Assembly (NCBI RefSeq): GCF_036173105.1
Contig: NZ_CP108053.1
Location: forward strand, 1,426,001 to 1,490,000
DNA: 64,000 nt
From: Streptomyces sp. NBC_00287
GTDB lineage: Bacteria > Actinomycetota > Actinomycetes > Streptomycetales > Streptomycetaceae
Direction of reading: 5' to 3'
The position numbers were made by a program, and so were the translations under genes. Within the stretch, counting starts at the first letter, position 1, and each line of letters opens with the position of its first letter. This document shows positions 42,505 through 50,915 of this stretch, one piece after another. The notes under the pieces were generated by a model. It had not been told where the DNA came from, made no database searches, and worked only from the letters and a program-made list of their open reading frames with translations.

Positions 42505-44073
42505 TCAGCCGCGGGCGGGATTTATTCCGGACGCCTCCGCCGTGCCGCTCAGCCAGTCGCGGCGCAGCAACGGCAGTGTGTGCTCGAACTCCCGCACGCC
42601 GGTCAGCGGCAGCCGCACCTCACAGCGGGTGCCGCGCTGTCCGTCCGGGCGGTCCGACATCGTGACCTGCCCCTGGTGCAGGGTGATCTGCTGGGCGACG
42701 AGGGTGAGGCCAAGCCCGGAGCCGGGGCTGTCCGGACCGTGCCAGAACCGCTCGAAGATCTTCTCCCGGCGTTCGGGCGGGATGCCGGGGCCGTCGTCGT
42801 CCACGGTGAGTACGGCGATCCGCTCGTCCGGCCGGTCGGACTGCCGCAGGGTCACCGCGATGGTGGCGGCACGTTCGCCGACCCTGCCGTGCACCCTGGA
42901 GTTGGTCAGCAGGTTGTCCACCGCCGAGCGCAGCCCCTCCGCCCAGCCGTGCACGATCAGTCCCGACGCCGCCCGTACGGACACCTCGGTCGCGGGGTGG
43001 GCGCGGCGCAGTCCGGCGACACAGGAGTGCACCAACTCCCCCAGGTCCAGCGGCGCGAACGCCTCCGCCTCGACCAGATCGCCCTGCGCCAGAGTGCGCA
43101 GCATCGTGAGCAGGCCGACCAGCCTCTCCTGCTCGGCCACCAACTCGGCCAGCACCTCCGCCCGTTCCGCCGGGTCGAGCTCGAACGGGCCTGCCAGGAC
43201 ATCCAGGTTGGCGCGGATGCTCGTCAGTGGCGAGCGCAGCTCGTGGGAGGCCGCCGCCGCGAACGACCGGGCCGTGGCCAAAGCCTCCCCGGTACGTGCC
43301 ACCTGCTCGTCGTAGCGGTTGAGCACGGTCTGCAGGGTGAGCGCGAGGTCGTCGACCTCGGCGATGCGGGTGGGACGGTGCTCCAGCCGGGCGGAGCTGG
43401 TGCGCGGGTCGAGACCGCTGGTACGCCGTTGCAGCCGCCGCAGCGGCAGCACCGCCCGGTTGGCGATGGCCCAGGCCGCCGCTCCCGCCAGTGGCAGGGC
43501 CAGCGCGGCCCCGGCGTAGACACGTCGGCGCACCAGCGCCAGCTCCTCCTCGACGGTGTCCGGTGAGAACAGCCAGAGGTTGGGCCGGTCCCTCGTCCGG
43601 TCGATCGCGACGGGCAGCGACAGGACCAGCCAGTCCCGGCCTTCGAAGGTGACCTGCAGCGGTTTCGGGGCACTGTACGGCAGCTGCTCGGGCGGGAGTT
43701 GAGGGCCGGCTCGCAGTGTGCCCGTGGGTCCGGTGACCCATACGCCCATGCCGCTGGTGGACTTGATGAGCCGCTGCCGACGGACCTCCTCGAGGACCGG
43801 CTGGTCGGTCCCGGCCGCGTCCAGGTAGTTCTTGGTGTTCTTGGCCACGACGGTGGCACGGGCCTGCAGTTGGGCGTCCTGCTGCCGGCGGAGGTCATCG
43901 GTGATCAGGCTCAGCAGCAGCCATCCGCAGGCCACGATCAGCACGGGTACGCCACCGCCGACGGTGAAGGCGAGCCGGGTGGAGAGCCTCACCGGCCGCC
44001 ACCGGTCGTCCGCTCGCCGGCATCCGTACGCAGGACGAATCCTCCGTCGACCATCAGCACTCGTCACCCGCAC
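42505..44073 (-). CDS. membrane sensor histidine kinase (HisKA type)
   Basis: A 522-residue kinase. Two membrane helices (about 33-58 and 185-210) flank an extracytoplasmic domain (about 60-185); then HAMP-like region, HisKA with SFAAAASHELRSPLTSIRAN, and HATPase_c with DNLLTNSRVHG, DDDGPGIP, ERFWHGPDSPGSGLGL. GTG 44073 was taken as start (AGGA eight nt upstream); GTG 43992 is an alternative that begins just before the first helix. No response regulator is adjacent; the OmpR-type gene at 40225-40923 is the closest candidate partner. Confidence 0.9.
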   Translation of the reverse strand: MRVTSADGRRRIRPAYGCRRADDRWRPVRLSTRLAFTVGGGVPVLIVACGWLLLSLITDDLRRQQDAQLQARATVVAKNTKNYLDAAGTDQPVLEEVRRQRLIKSTSGMGVWVTGPTGTLRAGPQLPPEQLPYSAPKPLQVTFEGRDWLVLSLPVAIDRTRDRPNLWLFSPDTVEEELALVRRRVYAGAALALPLAGAAAWAIANRAVLPLRRLQRRTSGLDPRTSSARLEHRPTRIAEVDDLALTLQTVLNRYDEQVARTGEALATARSFAAAASHELRSPLTSIRANLDVLAGPFELDPAERAEVLAELVAEQERLVGLLTMLRTLAQGDLVEAEAFAPLDLGELVHSCVAGLRRAHPATEVSVRAASGLIVHGWAEGLRSAVDNLLTNSRVHGRVGERAATIAVTLRQSDRPDERIAVLTVDDDGPGIPPERREKIFERFWHGPDSPGSGLGLTLVAQQITLHQGQVTMSDRPDGQRGTRCEVRLPLTGVREFEHTLPLLRRDWLSGTAEASGINPARG

Positions 44074-44153
44074 TCCGCCGGTCCTGGCCCGTCCAGTGCG
44101 TGCGGACGGCCCCCGCCAACACTACGCGGCGGGGGCGTCTACGGAAAAAGGAT

Positions 44154-45656
44154 CTACGGGTTTCCGGCGCTCCAACAGCCGTCGCCGCGGCAGTTCTTGA
44201 GCCGCGTCAAGGTGTCGTGCAGGTTCTCCAACCGGGCGCCGCTGAGCTGCCTCACGGTGTTGTGCAGCTGGTAGGGGTCGGTGCGGAGGTCGTAGTACTC
44301 CTTCGCCCCGCTGCCGTACTCGACGTAGGTGTAGGAGTTGGTGCGCAGGGCGTGGTAGTTCGGCGGGCTGATGCTCTCCCCGCCGTTGTTGTCGGGGTCG
44401 CCCGGCGAGGAGGCGGCGTGGCGGTGCTCGATCAGGTTGGTCGTGCGCCAGTTGGCGTCGGAGCCGCCGTCCAGGAGTGGAAGCAGGCTGTGCCCGTCCA
44501 CCCGGGACGACACCGGGGCGCCGCCGATCCGCTGGAAGGTGGGCGCGAGGTCGATGTTCGACACCTGGGCGTCGCTCGTCCGGCCTGCCGTGACACCGGG
44601 TCCTGCGATCACCAGCGGTACCCGGACGTCGGTGTCGAAGGCGGTCTGCTTGCCCGCCTTGAGGCGGTACTCGCCCAGGTGGAAGCCGTTGTCGGCGCCG
44701 AAGACGATGTAGGTGTTGTCGGCGACGCCGGCCCTGGTCAGGGTGTTGCGCAGCTTCCCGATCATCTCGTCGACCGACTGGAGCGCCTGGGCGCGCTTGC
44801 GGAACTTCCGGTCGATCGTGTTCTTCTCGCGCTGAGTCAGCCGGTCCTGCCCAGCCAGCCACGGCGGGGCGTTGGTCGGCAGCTTGTCGAACGCGGGGCT
44901 GCGCGGGGCATCGAGGCCGGGGAAGGCGTTCTCGTGGCGGCGCGCCGGCGTGGAGGGGCCGTGCGGCGTGAAGAGCGCGATCTCCAGCAGGAACGGCTTG
45001 TTCGCCGCCGCGGACTTCCTGACGAACTCCGTGCCCTTCTCGCTCAGCACGTCGGTCAGATAGTCCTTGGGCCGGTCGCCGTACGACTCGATCCTGTGGT
45101 TGTGGGCGAGCTTGTAGTCGTAGCCCTGGTAGCCGCCGCCGACGACGTCCCACTGGTTCCAGCCCGGCGGTACGTACGGCTTCTGGCCCGCGACGGTGTC
45201 GGTGGGGCTGTAGCCGTTCAGGTACTTGCCCATCATGGCGGTGCGGTAGCCCTTGGCCTGAAGGGCCGTGGCGAAGGTGTCCCGCTCCTCCCCGCCGCGG
45301 TGGAAGGCGCCGAACCCGCCGTTCGGACCCTCGTTGCTGAGGACGCCGGTGTTGTGCGGGTACCGGCCGGTGAAGATGGACGCCCGGGACGGGCAGCAGA
45401 GCGAGTTGCTGACCACGAAGTCGCTGAACGTCGTGCCCTGCCGCTGGAGTTTCCGGACCTCCGGCATGTACGGCAGGAGGTTCGAGGACATGTCGTCGGT
45501 GAGGACGAAGACAATGTTCGGCTTTTCCGCCGCGGCCGCGACCGGCTGTGTGGTGACGGCGGGACTGTTCATTGCCCCGGCCATTCCACTCGGAGCCGCC
45601 AGAGCCAGTGCCGCTCCGCCGACTATCAGGGCCAGCAATTGACGAGTACGAATCAT
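44154..45656 (-). CDS. secreted sulfatase
   Basis: A 500-residue sulfatase with a signal peptide (about 1-32), starting at ATG 45656. Metal-binding start motif NIVFVLTDDMSSN, formylglycine signature CCPSRASIFTGRYPHNTGV (Cys in CxPSR), later FGADNGFHLGEYR with DN and HLG ligands. It hydrolyses sulfate esters of polysaccharides, glycans or aryl compounds; the substrate is not set by sequence. Signals of monocistronic transcription: upstream terminator at 45757-45802 and no close downstream gene on this strand. Confidence 0.93.
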   Translation of the reverse strand: MIRTRQLLALIVGGAALALAAPSGMAGAMNSPAVTTQPVAAAAEKPNIVFVLTDDMSSNLLPYMPEVRKLQRQGTTFSDFVVSNSLCCPSRASIFTGRYPHNTGVLSNEGPNGGFGAFHRGGEERDTFATALQAKGYRTAMMGKYLNGYSPTDTVAGQKPYVPPGWNQWDVVGGGYQGYDYKLAHNHRIESYGDRPKDYLTDVLSEKGTEFVRKSAAANKPFLLEIALFTPHGPSTPARRHENAFPGLDAPRSPAFDKLPTNAPPWLAGQDRLTQREKNTIDRKFRKRAQALQSVDEMIGKLRNTLTRAGVADNTYIVFGADNGFHLGEYRLKAGKQTAFDTDVRVPLVIAGPGVTAGRTSDAQVSNIDLAPTFQRIGGAPVSSRVDGHSLLPLLDGGSDANWRTTNLIEHRHAASSPGDPDNNGGESISPPNYHALRTNSYTYVEYGSGAKEYYDLRTDPYQLHNTVRQLSGARLENLHDTLTRLKNCRGDGCWSAGNP

Positions 45657-45756
45657 ATCGAAAGCGTGGCAGCCGGATTCCGCGCCGGTCAACACCCATA
45701 ATTGCTGGGGGATTTATTCCGGCTCTGCGGCCAATTGATCCGGCATGCAAAAACAC

Positions 45757-45802
45757 GAACACCGGGCGCCGGCACGAAAACCCGTGACGGCGCCCGGTGT
45801 TC
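45757..45802 (-). terminator. rho-independent terminator of the glycosidase-protease operon
   Basis: A 15-bp perfect stem (GAACACCGGGCGCCG with its complement 45788-45802) followed on the minus strand by TTTTT. It lies 51 nt beyond the protease stop and closes the minus-strand operon. Confidence 0.88.
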
Positions 45803-45853
45803 CGGGGAGCCCAGAGGCGGGGAAGGGAGGGGAACGCCGCCCCCGGGCGGGGA

Positions 45854-46882
45854 TCAGGCCCTGCTCGCGGCCTTGTAGAGCTTGCGGGCGCGGTCACCGA
45901 GACGCGGGTGGTACTCGCTGACCTCCGTGCCGACGGCGATGTTGCCGACCAGCACACCGACATCCTTGTCGGCCTTGAACTCGGCGAGGAAGGCACCGCC
46001 GCTGGATCCGCCGGTCTGCACGCAGTCGATGCCCCACATCGTGGAGCCGGGGCGCCCGAGGTCGCGGTGTTCCTTGCCCTGGCAGTGGTTCAGCCGCTCG
46101 CCGTTGCCCTCGGCGCGCGAACTGCCGTAGCCGAAGGAATGGACGTAACGCCCGTTCGGCGCGTTGAACTTGATGCCCTGCGCGCCACCCACGATCTTGG
46201 CCAGCGGGCGGCCGTCGCGCCCCCGCAAGGTGGCGAACGCGACGTCCCAGTTGGCGTTGCCCTGGCTGGACACGTACGACTTCAGGTGGAAGAGCTTCTT
46301 CGCGGTGAAGGTGCCATGCGGGCGCTTGCCCTTGTGGTAGCCCGGGATGAAGATCCACTTGCGGTAGACCTCGCCGGTGCGGGCGTCCACCACACAGTGC
46401 CCGGCGGTGAGGACGACCGACTTGTTCTTGCTGTTGGCGACGGTGGCCGAGCAGGCGAACACGCCGCCGGCGGCGTTCTCGAAGAACACCTTGCCCGCGG
46501 TCCTGCTGATCAGCCCGCCCCGCTTCCAGGGCTTCGGCTCGGAAGCGAGCGTGGACACCGGCGTCTCGTCGGCGGCGGACGCGGTGGTCTCCGCGGCCGG
46601 GAAGACCACCGGCGGGACGGACAGTTGCGGCCCGCCGTCGTCATCTGTCACGGACGACGTGACGGCCGGAGCCTCGGGGGCGGCGGCGGGCGCGGTCATC
46701 TCCTTGGCGGCTTTCAGCCGTGCGTCGGTCCAGAACTCCAGGGCGGTGTCCTGCTCCTGGTCGGAGAAGGCGGTGGCGCGGGTCTCGGTGTCGGCGGGTG
46801 CGGGCCCCGCCTGCGCCGGCGCGACGGTGGCGCCCAGGGCGGCGAGGCTGAGGGCACTGACCAGCAGTGCGGCACGTCTCAT
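45854..46882 (-). CDS. secreted trypsin-like serine protease
   Basis: A 342-residue exported protease. Signal peptide about 1-25, an Ala/Thr-rich propeptide-like stretch (about 26-120), and a chymotrypsin-fold domain with catalytic His (LTAGHCVVD), Asp (NANWDVAFATL) and Ser (TGGSSGGAFL). Cys pairs (in FACSAT/AGHC and NHC/IDC) fit disulfides. Last gene of the apparent operon GH64-inhibitor-GH19-protease, 35 nt after the chitinase stop. Confidence 0.93.
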   Translation of the reverse strand: MRRAALLVSALSLAALGATVAPAQAGPAPADTETRATAFSDQEQDTALEFWTDARLKAAKEMTAPAAAPEAPAVTSSVTDDDGGPQLSVPPVVFPAAETTASAADETPVSTLASEPKPWKRGGLISRTAGKVFFENAAGGVFACSATVANSKNKSVVLTAGHCVVDARTGEVYRKWIFIPGYHKGKRPHGTFTAKKLFHLKSYVSSQGNANWDVAFATLRGRDGRPLAKIVGGAQGIKFNAPNGRYVHSFGYGSSRAEGNGERLNHCQGKEHRDLGRPGSTMWGIDCVQTGGSSGGAFLAEFKADKDVGVLVGNIAVGTEVSEYHPRLGDRARKLYKAASRA

Positions 46883-46917
46883 GGATTCGGCTCCGAAGAA
46901 GGTGGGGGGTCAACGGG

Positions 46918-47670
46918 TCAGCAGCTGAGGTTGTTGCCCGGCTTGACGTCGAGGATCTTGGCGAACTTCTTGTACGTGTTCACCCGGCTCTGCACCTGGG
47001 CCGGGTTGCCGCCGTTGCACTCGATGGCGCCGTTGATGCTGCGGATCGTCTGACCGAAGCCCTTGCCTTGGACCATGGCCTTGTGCGGAATCATGGAGCC
47101 CGCGCCGGTCTGGGTCATCCAGAACCACAGCCCCGTCTTCCACGCCAGGACGGGGTTCTTCTGCACCAGCCCCGGCTTGTGGAGCAGGTCGACGCCGAGC
47201 GCGTCACCTGCGGCCTTGTAGTTGCCGTTCGTGCTCAGCTGGATCGGCCCCCGACCGTGGTACGCGGACTGCCCCGCCGGGCATCCGAACGGCAGCCCGG
47301 GGTCGCAGTACGACGGCCAATTGGCCTTGTTCTGCTCGACGATGTAGCGCCCGCCGCCCGTCTCGTGGTGGACGTTGGCGAGGAAGGCGGCCGCCTCACG
47401 CTTCTTGGTCTTGGCGTTGCCCTTGTCCGCGAAGGCCGGGTACTTCTTCATCGCCTTGACCAGGGCCTCGTAGTTGTAGAAGGCCTTGTGGTTGGGGAAC
47501 ATCTTGTTGTACTCCGCCTTGCTGACGACGAAGTCGCCCTGGGCGGCGGGCGCGGCAAGTTCGGCGGGCGCGGCAGGCGTGGCGGAAGCGGTCGCCGCGG
47601 TGAGGCCGGCCCCGGTCGTCGCCAGCAGCACGGCGGTCAGAAGGGCGTGAGCGGTACGCATCTTCGGCAT
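46918..47670 (-). CDS. secreted GH19 chitinase
   Basis: A 250-residue exported chitinase. Start ATG 47670; signal peptide about 1-32. GH19 motifs are FLANVHHETGG with catalytic Glu, YCDPGLPFGCPAGQSAYHGRG, GPIQLSTNGNY, and WFWMTQ, SINGAIECNGG. There is no separate chitin-binding domain. GH19 enzymes of Streptomyces cleave chitin with inversion and inhibit fungi. It lies in an operon with the glucanase, inhibitor and protease genes. Confidence 0.92.
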   Translation of the reverse strand: MPKMRTAHALLTAVLLATTGAGLTAATASATPAAPAELAAPAAQGDFVVSKAEYNKMFPNHKAFYNYEALVKAMKKYPAFADKGNAKTKKREAAAFLANVHHETGGGRYIVEQNKANWPSYCDPGLPFGCPAGQSAYHGRGPIQLSTNGNYKAAGDALGVDLLHKPGLVQKNPVLAWKTGLWFWMTQTGAGSMIPHKAMVQGKGFGQTIRSINGAIECNGGNPAQVQSRVNTYKKFAKILDVKPGNNLSC

Positions 47671-47723
47671 GGTGGAAACTCCTCGATTGAATGGATTCTT
47701 GACCGACGGAATGAATCGGCGGG

Positions 47724-48140
47724 TCAACGGACGAACTTCCACTTGACCTTGTGAATAACGCCCTTGGAGGGAGCGGCCAGCTTCGCGAATGCCGGCTGGC
47801 TGAGGTCGATGTGCTTGGGACCGCATTCCATGCACTTGTCCCGGACCGGGACGGTGATGGTCTTGCCGCGGAAGGTCAGCCGGACCTTGACCTTGCAGAG
47901 CGGGTCGTGGTTGGGGTTGGCGGCCTTCCAGTACTTCGGTGAGACCGCCACGAGCATCTGGGTCGAGGCGTCGAGCGGCTTTCCGCAGGCGCCGGTGCCG
48001 GCGTCGTTGTAGTAGGTCGCCTTGCCCTGGCGAACCTTGCCGATCGGGACGGCGGAGGCGGACGACGCCTGGGCGACACCGAGAACGGCCGCCGCCATGG
48101 TCATGGCGAGGACCGACTGCGTACGACGGGAAACGGGCAT
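47724..48140 (-). CDS. secreted double-psi beta-barrel protein, papain-inhibitor (SPI)-like
   Basis: A 138-residue exported protein. Signal peptide about 1-30, then a barwin/expansin-type double-psi barrel: GKATYYNDAGTGACGKPLDA, MLVAVSPKYW, KTITVPVRDKCMECGPKHID, LSQPAFAKLA. Four Cys form two disulfides. From memory it resembles the S. mobaraensis papain inhibitor, a cysteine/serine protease inhibitor. An expansin-like wall-loosening role is an alternative. Together with hydrolases, it may shield the producer from plant, fungal or its own proteases. Confidence 0.78.
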   Translation of the reverse strand: MPVSRRTQSVLAMTMAAAVLGVAQASSASAVPIGKVRQGKATYYNDAGTGACGKPLDASTQMLVAVSPKYWKAANPNHDPLCKVKVRLTFRGKTITVPVRDKCMECGPKHIDLSQPAFAKLAAPSKGVIHKVKWKFVR

Positions 48141-48240
48141 GACTGATCACCTTTCGTCGGAGGAAAGGAAGAGACCGGAATGGATCGGAAGGGATCCGAA
48201 ATCGGAAGGGATCGAAAAGGAGAGCGGCCGTACCTGCCCG

Positions 48241-49449
48241 TCAGAACGGGGTCAGCGTCAGGTGCATGGTCTGCGGCCGGCGGTCCTCGATGTACGGCGC
48301 CCAGTCGGCGACGTCGTCGAAGGCGAAGCCGTATGCCTTGCCGTTGCCCATCTGGGCGTGGATGGCCCGCGCGTAGTGGTTGGTGATCTCCGGCTTGTAG
48401 AAGGTCGCCGCGCGGGTGGTGGGCTGCTTGGGATGGCTGAGCAGCGTGGAGCGGTTGAATGCGGCACCCACGATCGCGGCGACGGGACCGCGAACCCCGT
48501 CGTTGGGGGCGGCGAGCGCGCCGTCGCAGAACAGCACGTCACGCGTGGACGGCTTGGCGATGGAGACTGTCGCGGGGCCGTGGAAGGTGAGCCTGCCGTT
48601 GTCGACCCGGCCGGTGAACGCGCCCTCGGTGGTACGGACATGGAGCGGCTGCTGCCGGTAGGCCCGCCAGACCTTGTCGATGTACGGGTCGAAGTAGTGC
48701 TTGCCGAACCGGCCCGCGTCGAGTCCGTGACTCGGCGCGATGACCCGCCGTTCGCCGACGGCCAGCCTGCCGAAGCCGGGGGTGTTCTCCATGGCCCGGA
48801 AGATCCTGGCCCGGCCGCCCTGCCGCATCCTGCCGGTGGTCTGGTCCCGGTTCCCGGACAGCCGGATCATCAGCGGCACGCTGAACATGTCGACCGTCGT
48901 GGTGTTGCAGAACATGCCGGACGCGTTGTGCGTGAACTCCACGAAGTCGTGCAGCACGGGGAAGTTGGGGTCGGACTCCACCCAGCCCGCCGGGTGCTGG
49001 AGCGCGGGCCGCCCGGCCCCGTCCTGGACGACCTTCAGCTTGAGCTTGCCGCCCAGGGAGACATAGATCCGGCCGGACATCTGCGGCAGCCGGATCCGCG
49101 TGGTGCCGCGGGCGTCGAGCGGTATGGCGTAGTCGGTGAAGCCGTTGTCCTTGTTGTCGGAGACCTTGACCGGCTCAACCGTGCCGCGGGGTGTGACCCG
49201 GACCTGACGGTCGCCCCGGCTGCCCACTATGTAGAGGTGGATGTTGCGGTTGGCGAACTCACCGCTGTTGTTGTGGATGACCAGAGGCAGGCCGCCGGCG
49301 CGATCCTCCCGGAGGGCGGCCGGGCCGTCCTCGTCCGCGGCGAGGGCCGGACGCGCGCCCGCGGCGAGCGCGGCGCCGGCCACGGCGGCACCGGCCAGCG
49401 AGGTGAGCGCCCTGCGGCGGGAGAACACCGGTGAATCAAGCGGCACCAT
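48241..49449 (-). CDS. secreted GH64 beta-1,3-glucanase (Tat substrate)
   Basis: A 402-residue protein starting at ATG 49449, with a twin-arginine signal (FSRRRALTSLAGAAVAGAAL). The GH64 thaumatin-like fold is shown by HDFVEFTHNASGMFCNTTTV, VDMFSVPLMIRLSG, FYKPEITNHYARAIHAQ and the C-terminal GKAYGFAFDDVADW. GH64 enzymes release pentaoses from laminarin-type glucan. First gene of the GH64-inhibitor-GH19-protease set, preceded by 238 nt that contain a terminator of the neighbouring gene. Confidence 0.9.
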   Translation of the reverse strand: MVPLDSPVFSRRRALTSLAGAAVAGAALAAGARPALAADEDGPAALREDRAGGLPLVIHNNSGEFANRNIHLYIVGSRGDRQVRVTPRGTVEPVKVSDNKDNGFTDYAIPLDARGTTRIRLPQMSGRIYVSLGGKLKLKVVQDGAGRPALQHPAGWVESDPNFPVLHDFVEFTHNASGMFCNTTTVDMFSVPLMIRLSGNRDQTTGRMRQGGRARIFRAMENTPGFGRLAVGERRVIAPSHGLDAGRFGKHYFDPYIDKVWRAYRQQPLHVRTTEGAFTGRVDNGRLTFHGPATVSIAKPSTRDVLFCDGALAAPNDGVRGPVAAIVGAAFNRSTLLSHPKQPTTRAATFYKPEITNHYARAIHAQMGNGKAYGFAFDDVADWAPYIEDRRPQTMHLTLTPF

Positions 49450-49598
49450 GCGAGAATTCCCCTTCTTTTCCATGGGACATGTCCGTTTCCTTTCTCGAAC
49501 ACTCCTTGCGTGAACGCGATCAAACCTAGCCAGCGGTGACGCGCGACGGTCATCAAAAGTTGCTGCGGGAGGGACAGTTGTTGCGGGGACCGCGAACG

Positions 49599-49656
49599 AA
49601 AAAATGGGCTGTGCCTGCCCGACGTTTTCGGCGAAACTTCGGGCAGGCACAGCCCA
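49599..49656 (-). terminator. strong rho-independent terminator of O-methyltransferase gene
   Basis: An 18-bp perfect stem (49605-49622 with 49639-49656, 16-nt loop) followed on the minus strand by six T residues, 32 nt past the methyltransferase stop. The rest of 49450-49687 shows no gene and should contain the promoter of the GH64 gene. Confidence 0.9.
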
Positions 49657-49687
49657 GGGAAATGCGTTTGAAAGGGGTGGACCGGAT

Positions 49688-50695
49688 TCAGCGCAGGGTC
49701 GCCTCGATGAACGAGAACGGCGTTGGGGTGGCGACGATTCGATCCAGGGTGAATCCGGCCGCGTCCAGCAGCGCCTCGTACTCCTCGGCGGTGCGCTCCC
49801 GTCCGGTCAGCATGGCCAGCATGGTCAGGTCGACGAACTTGGCGGGGTGCGGGGCGTCGCCGGGTGGGATCACGGACTCGACGAGCACGACACGCGCGCC
49901 ACGAGCGGCCGCCGCCTTGACCGTCCGCAGGATCCGCAGACAGGACCCGTCGTCCCAGTCGTGGAGGATGTAGGACAGCACGTACACGTCCGCCTGGGGC
50001 ACGGACTCGAAGAAGTCCCCGGCGACGACGTCCACCCTGTCCGCGAGCCCGTGTTCGGCCAGCACCTTCCGCGCCGCGGGCACCACCTCGGGCCGGTCGA
50101 AGACGATGCCCCGCCGGTCCGGTTCACCGGCCAGGAACTGGCAGATCATGGCCCCGTCAGCCCCTCCGACGTCGGCGACGACACCGCCTTCCGGCAGCGA
50201 ATAGTCATCGAACATCCCGGCTCGCAGGCCCTTGGTGACACCGGCCATGGCCCGGTTCTGCGTCTCGACCTGGGCCGGGAACCTGGAGATCCAGTCGAAG
50301 AACGGCTCACCGTAGTAGTGGCCGGCGGCGTTCTCACCGGTCAAGGCCGTGTGCAGGAGTGCGCCGAAGGGCGCGTAGTGGGTTTCCATCCAGAACAGCG
50401 CCAGGTCACGGACCGAGCCGGGCTCTCCGTCGGCGAGGGTCGCGCCGAGATCGGTGACCTCGACCAGATTGTCATCGGTCCGGAAGACCCCGAGCGGCGC
50501 GAGCGCACGGACGATACGCCGGAGCACATCGGCGTTCGTGCCCGTCGCGGAAGCGAGCTCCTCCAGGGTGAGCGGGCCGTCCGCGAGGGCGGTGGACAGG
50601 CCCTGTTTGGCCACGACATACAGCGCCTGCGATATCTGGAAGCCCGCGAGCAACTGGAGCATCTGCACAGGCTTTGGCACTTCTTCGGTGGACAT
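49688..50695 (-). CDS. O-methyltransferase (natural-product type)
   Basis: A 335-residue enzyme with an N-terminal dimerisation domain (about 10-95; VPKPVQMLQLLAGFQISQAL) and a SAM domain: VVADVGGADGAMICQFLA (motif I), GIVFDRPEVVPAA, AGDFFESVPQADVYVLSYIL, HDWDD. This is the acetylserotonin/hydroxyindole or polyketide O-methyltransferase group. ATG 50695 is the start; the longer frame crosses intergenic DNA. It faces a LuxR regulator across 220 nt. A natural-product role is inferred; no biosynthetic core gene is nearby. Confidence 0.9.
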   Translation of the reverse strand: MSTEEVPKPVQMLQLLAGFQISQALYVVAKQGLSTALADGPLTLEELASATGTNADVLRRIVRALAPLGVFRTDDNLVEVTDLGATLADGEPGSVRDLALFWMETHYAPFGALLHTALTGENAAGHYYGEPFFDWISRFPAQVETQNRAMAGVTKGLRAGMFDDYSLPEGGVVADVGGADGAMICQFLAGEPDRRGIVFDRPEVVPAARKVLAEHGLADRVDVVAGDFFESVPQADVYVLSYILHDWDDGSCLRILRTVKAAAARGARVVLVESVIPPGDAPHPAKFVDLTMLAMLTGRERTAEEYEALLDAAGFTLDRIVATPTPFSFIEATLR

Positions 50696-50915
50696 GAGGA
50701 TGTGTTCCTTGTCTTCCTGTTCGGCGGAGGGCGAGAGCCTCCGCACAGCGATAAACCGCGGTTCTTCCATGTGAATACGTGAATTCGTGGTGCGCCCGAC
50801 GCGGGCCGCAAGAACGCTACGGAGGGGAAGGCACTGGCGTGTATCCCCAATTTCTGGGATCTTCACCGCCCGGTAGCATCACCGGGCCGGGGTGCCGAGG
50901 AAGGGGAGCTGCCGG

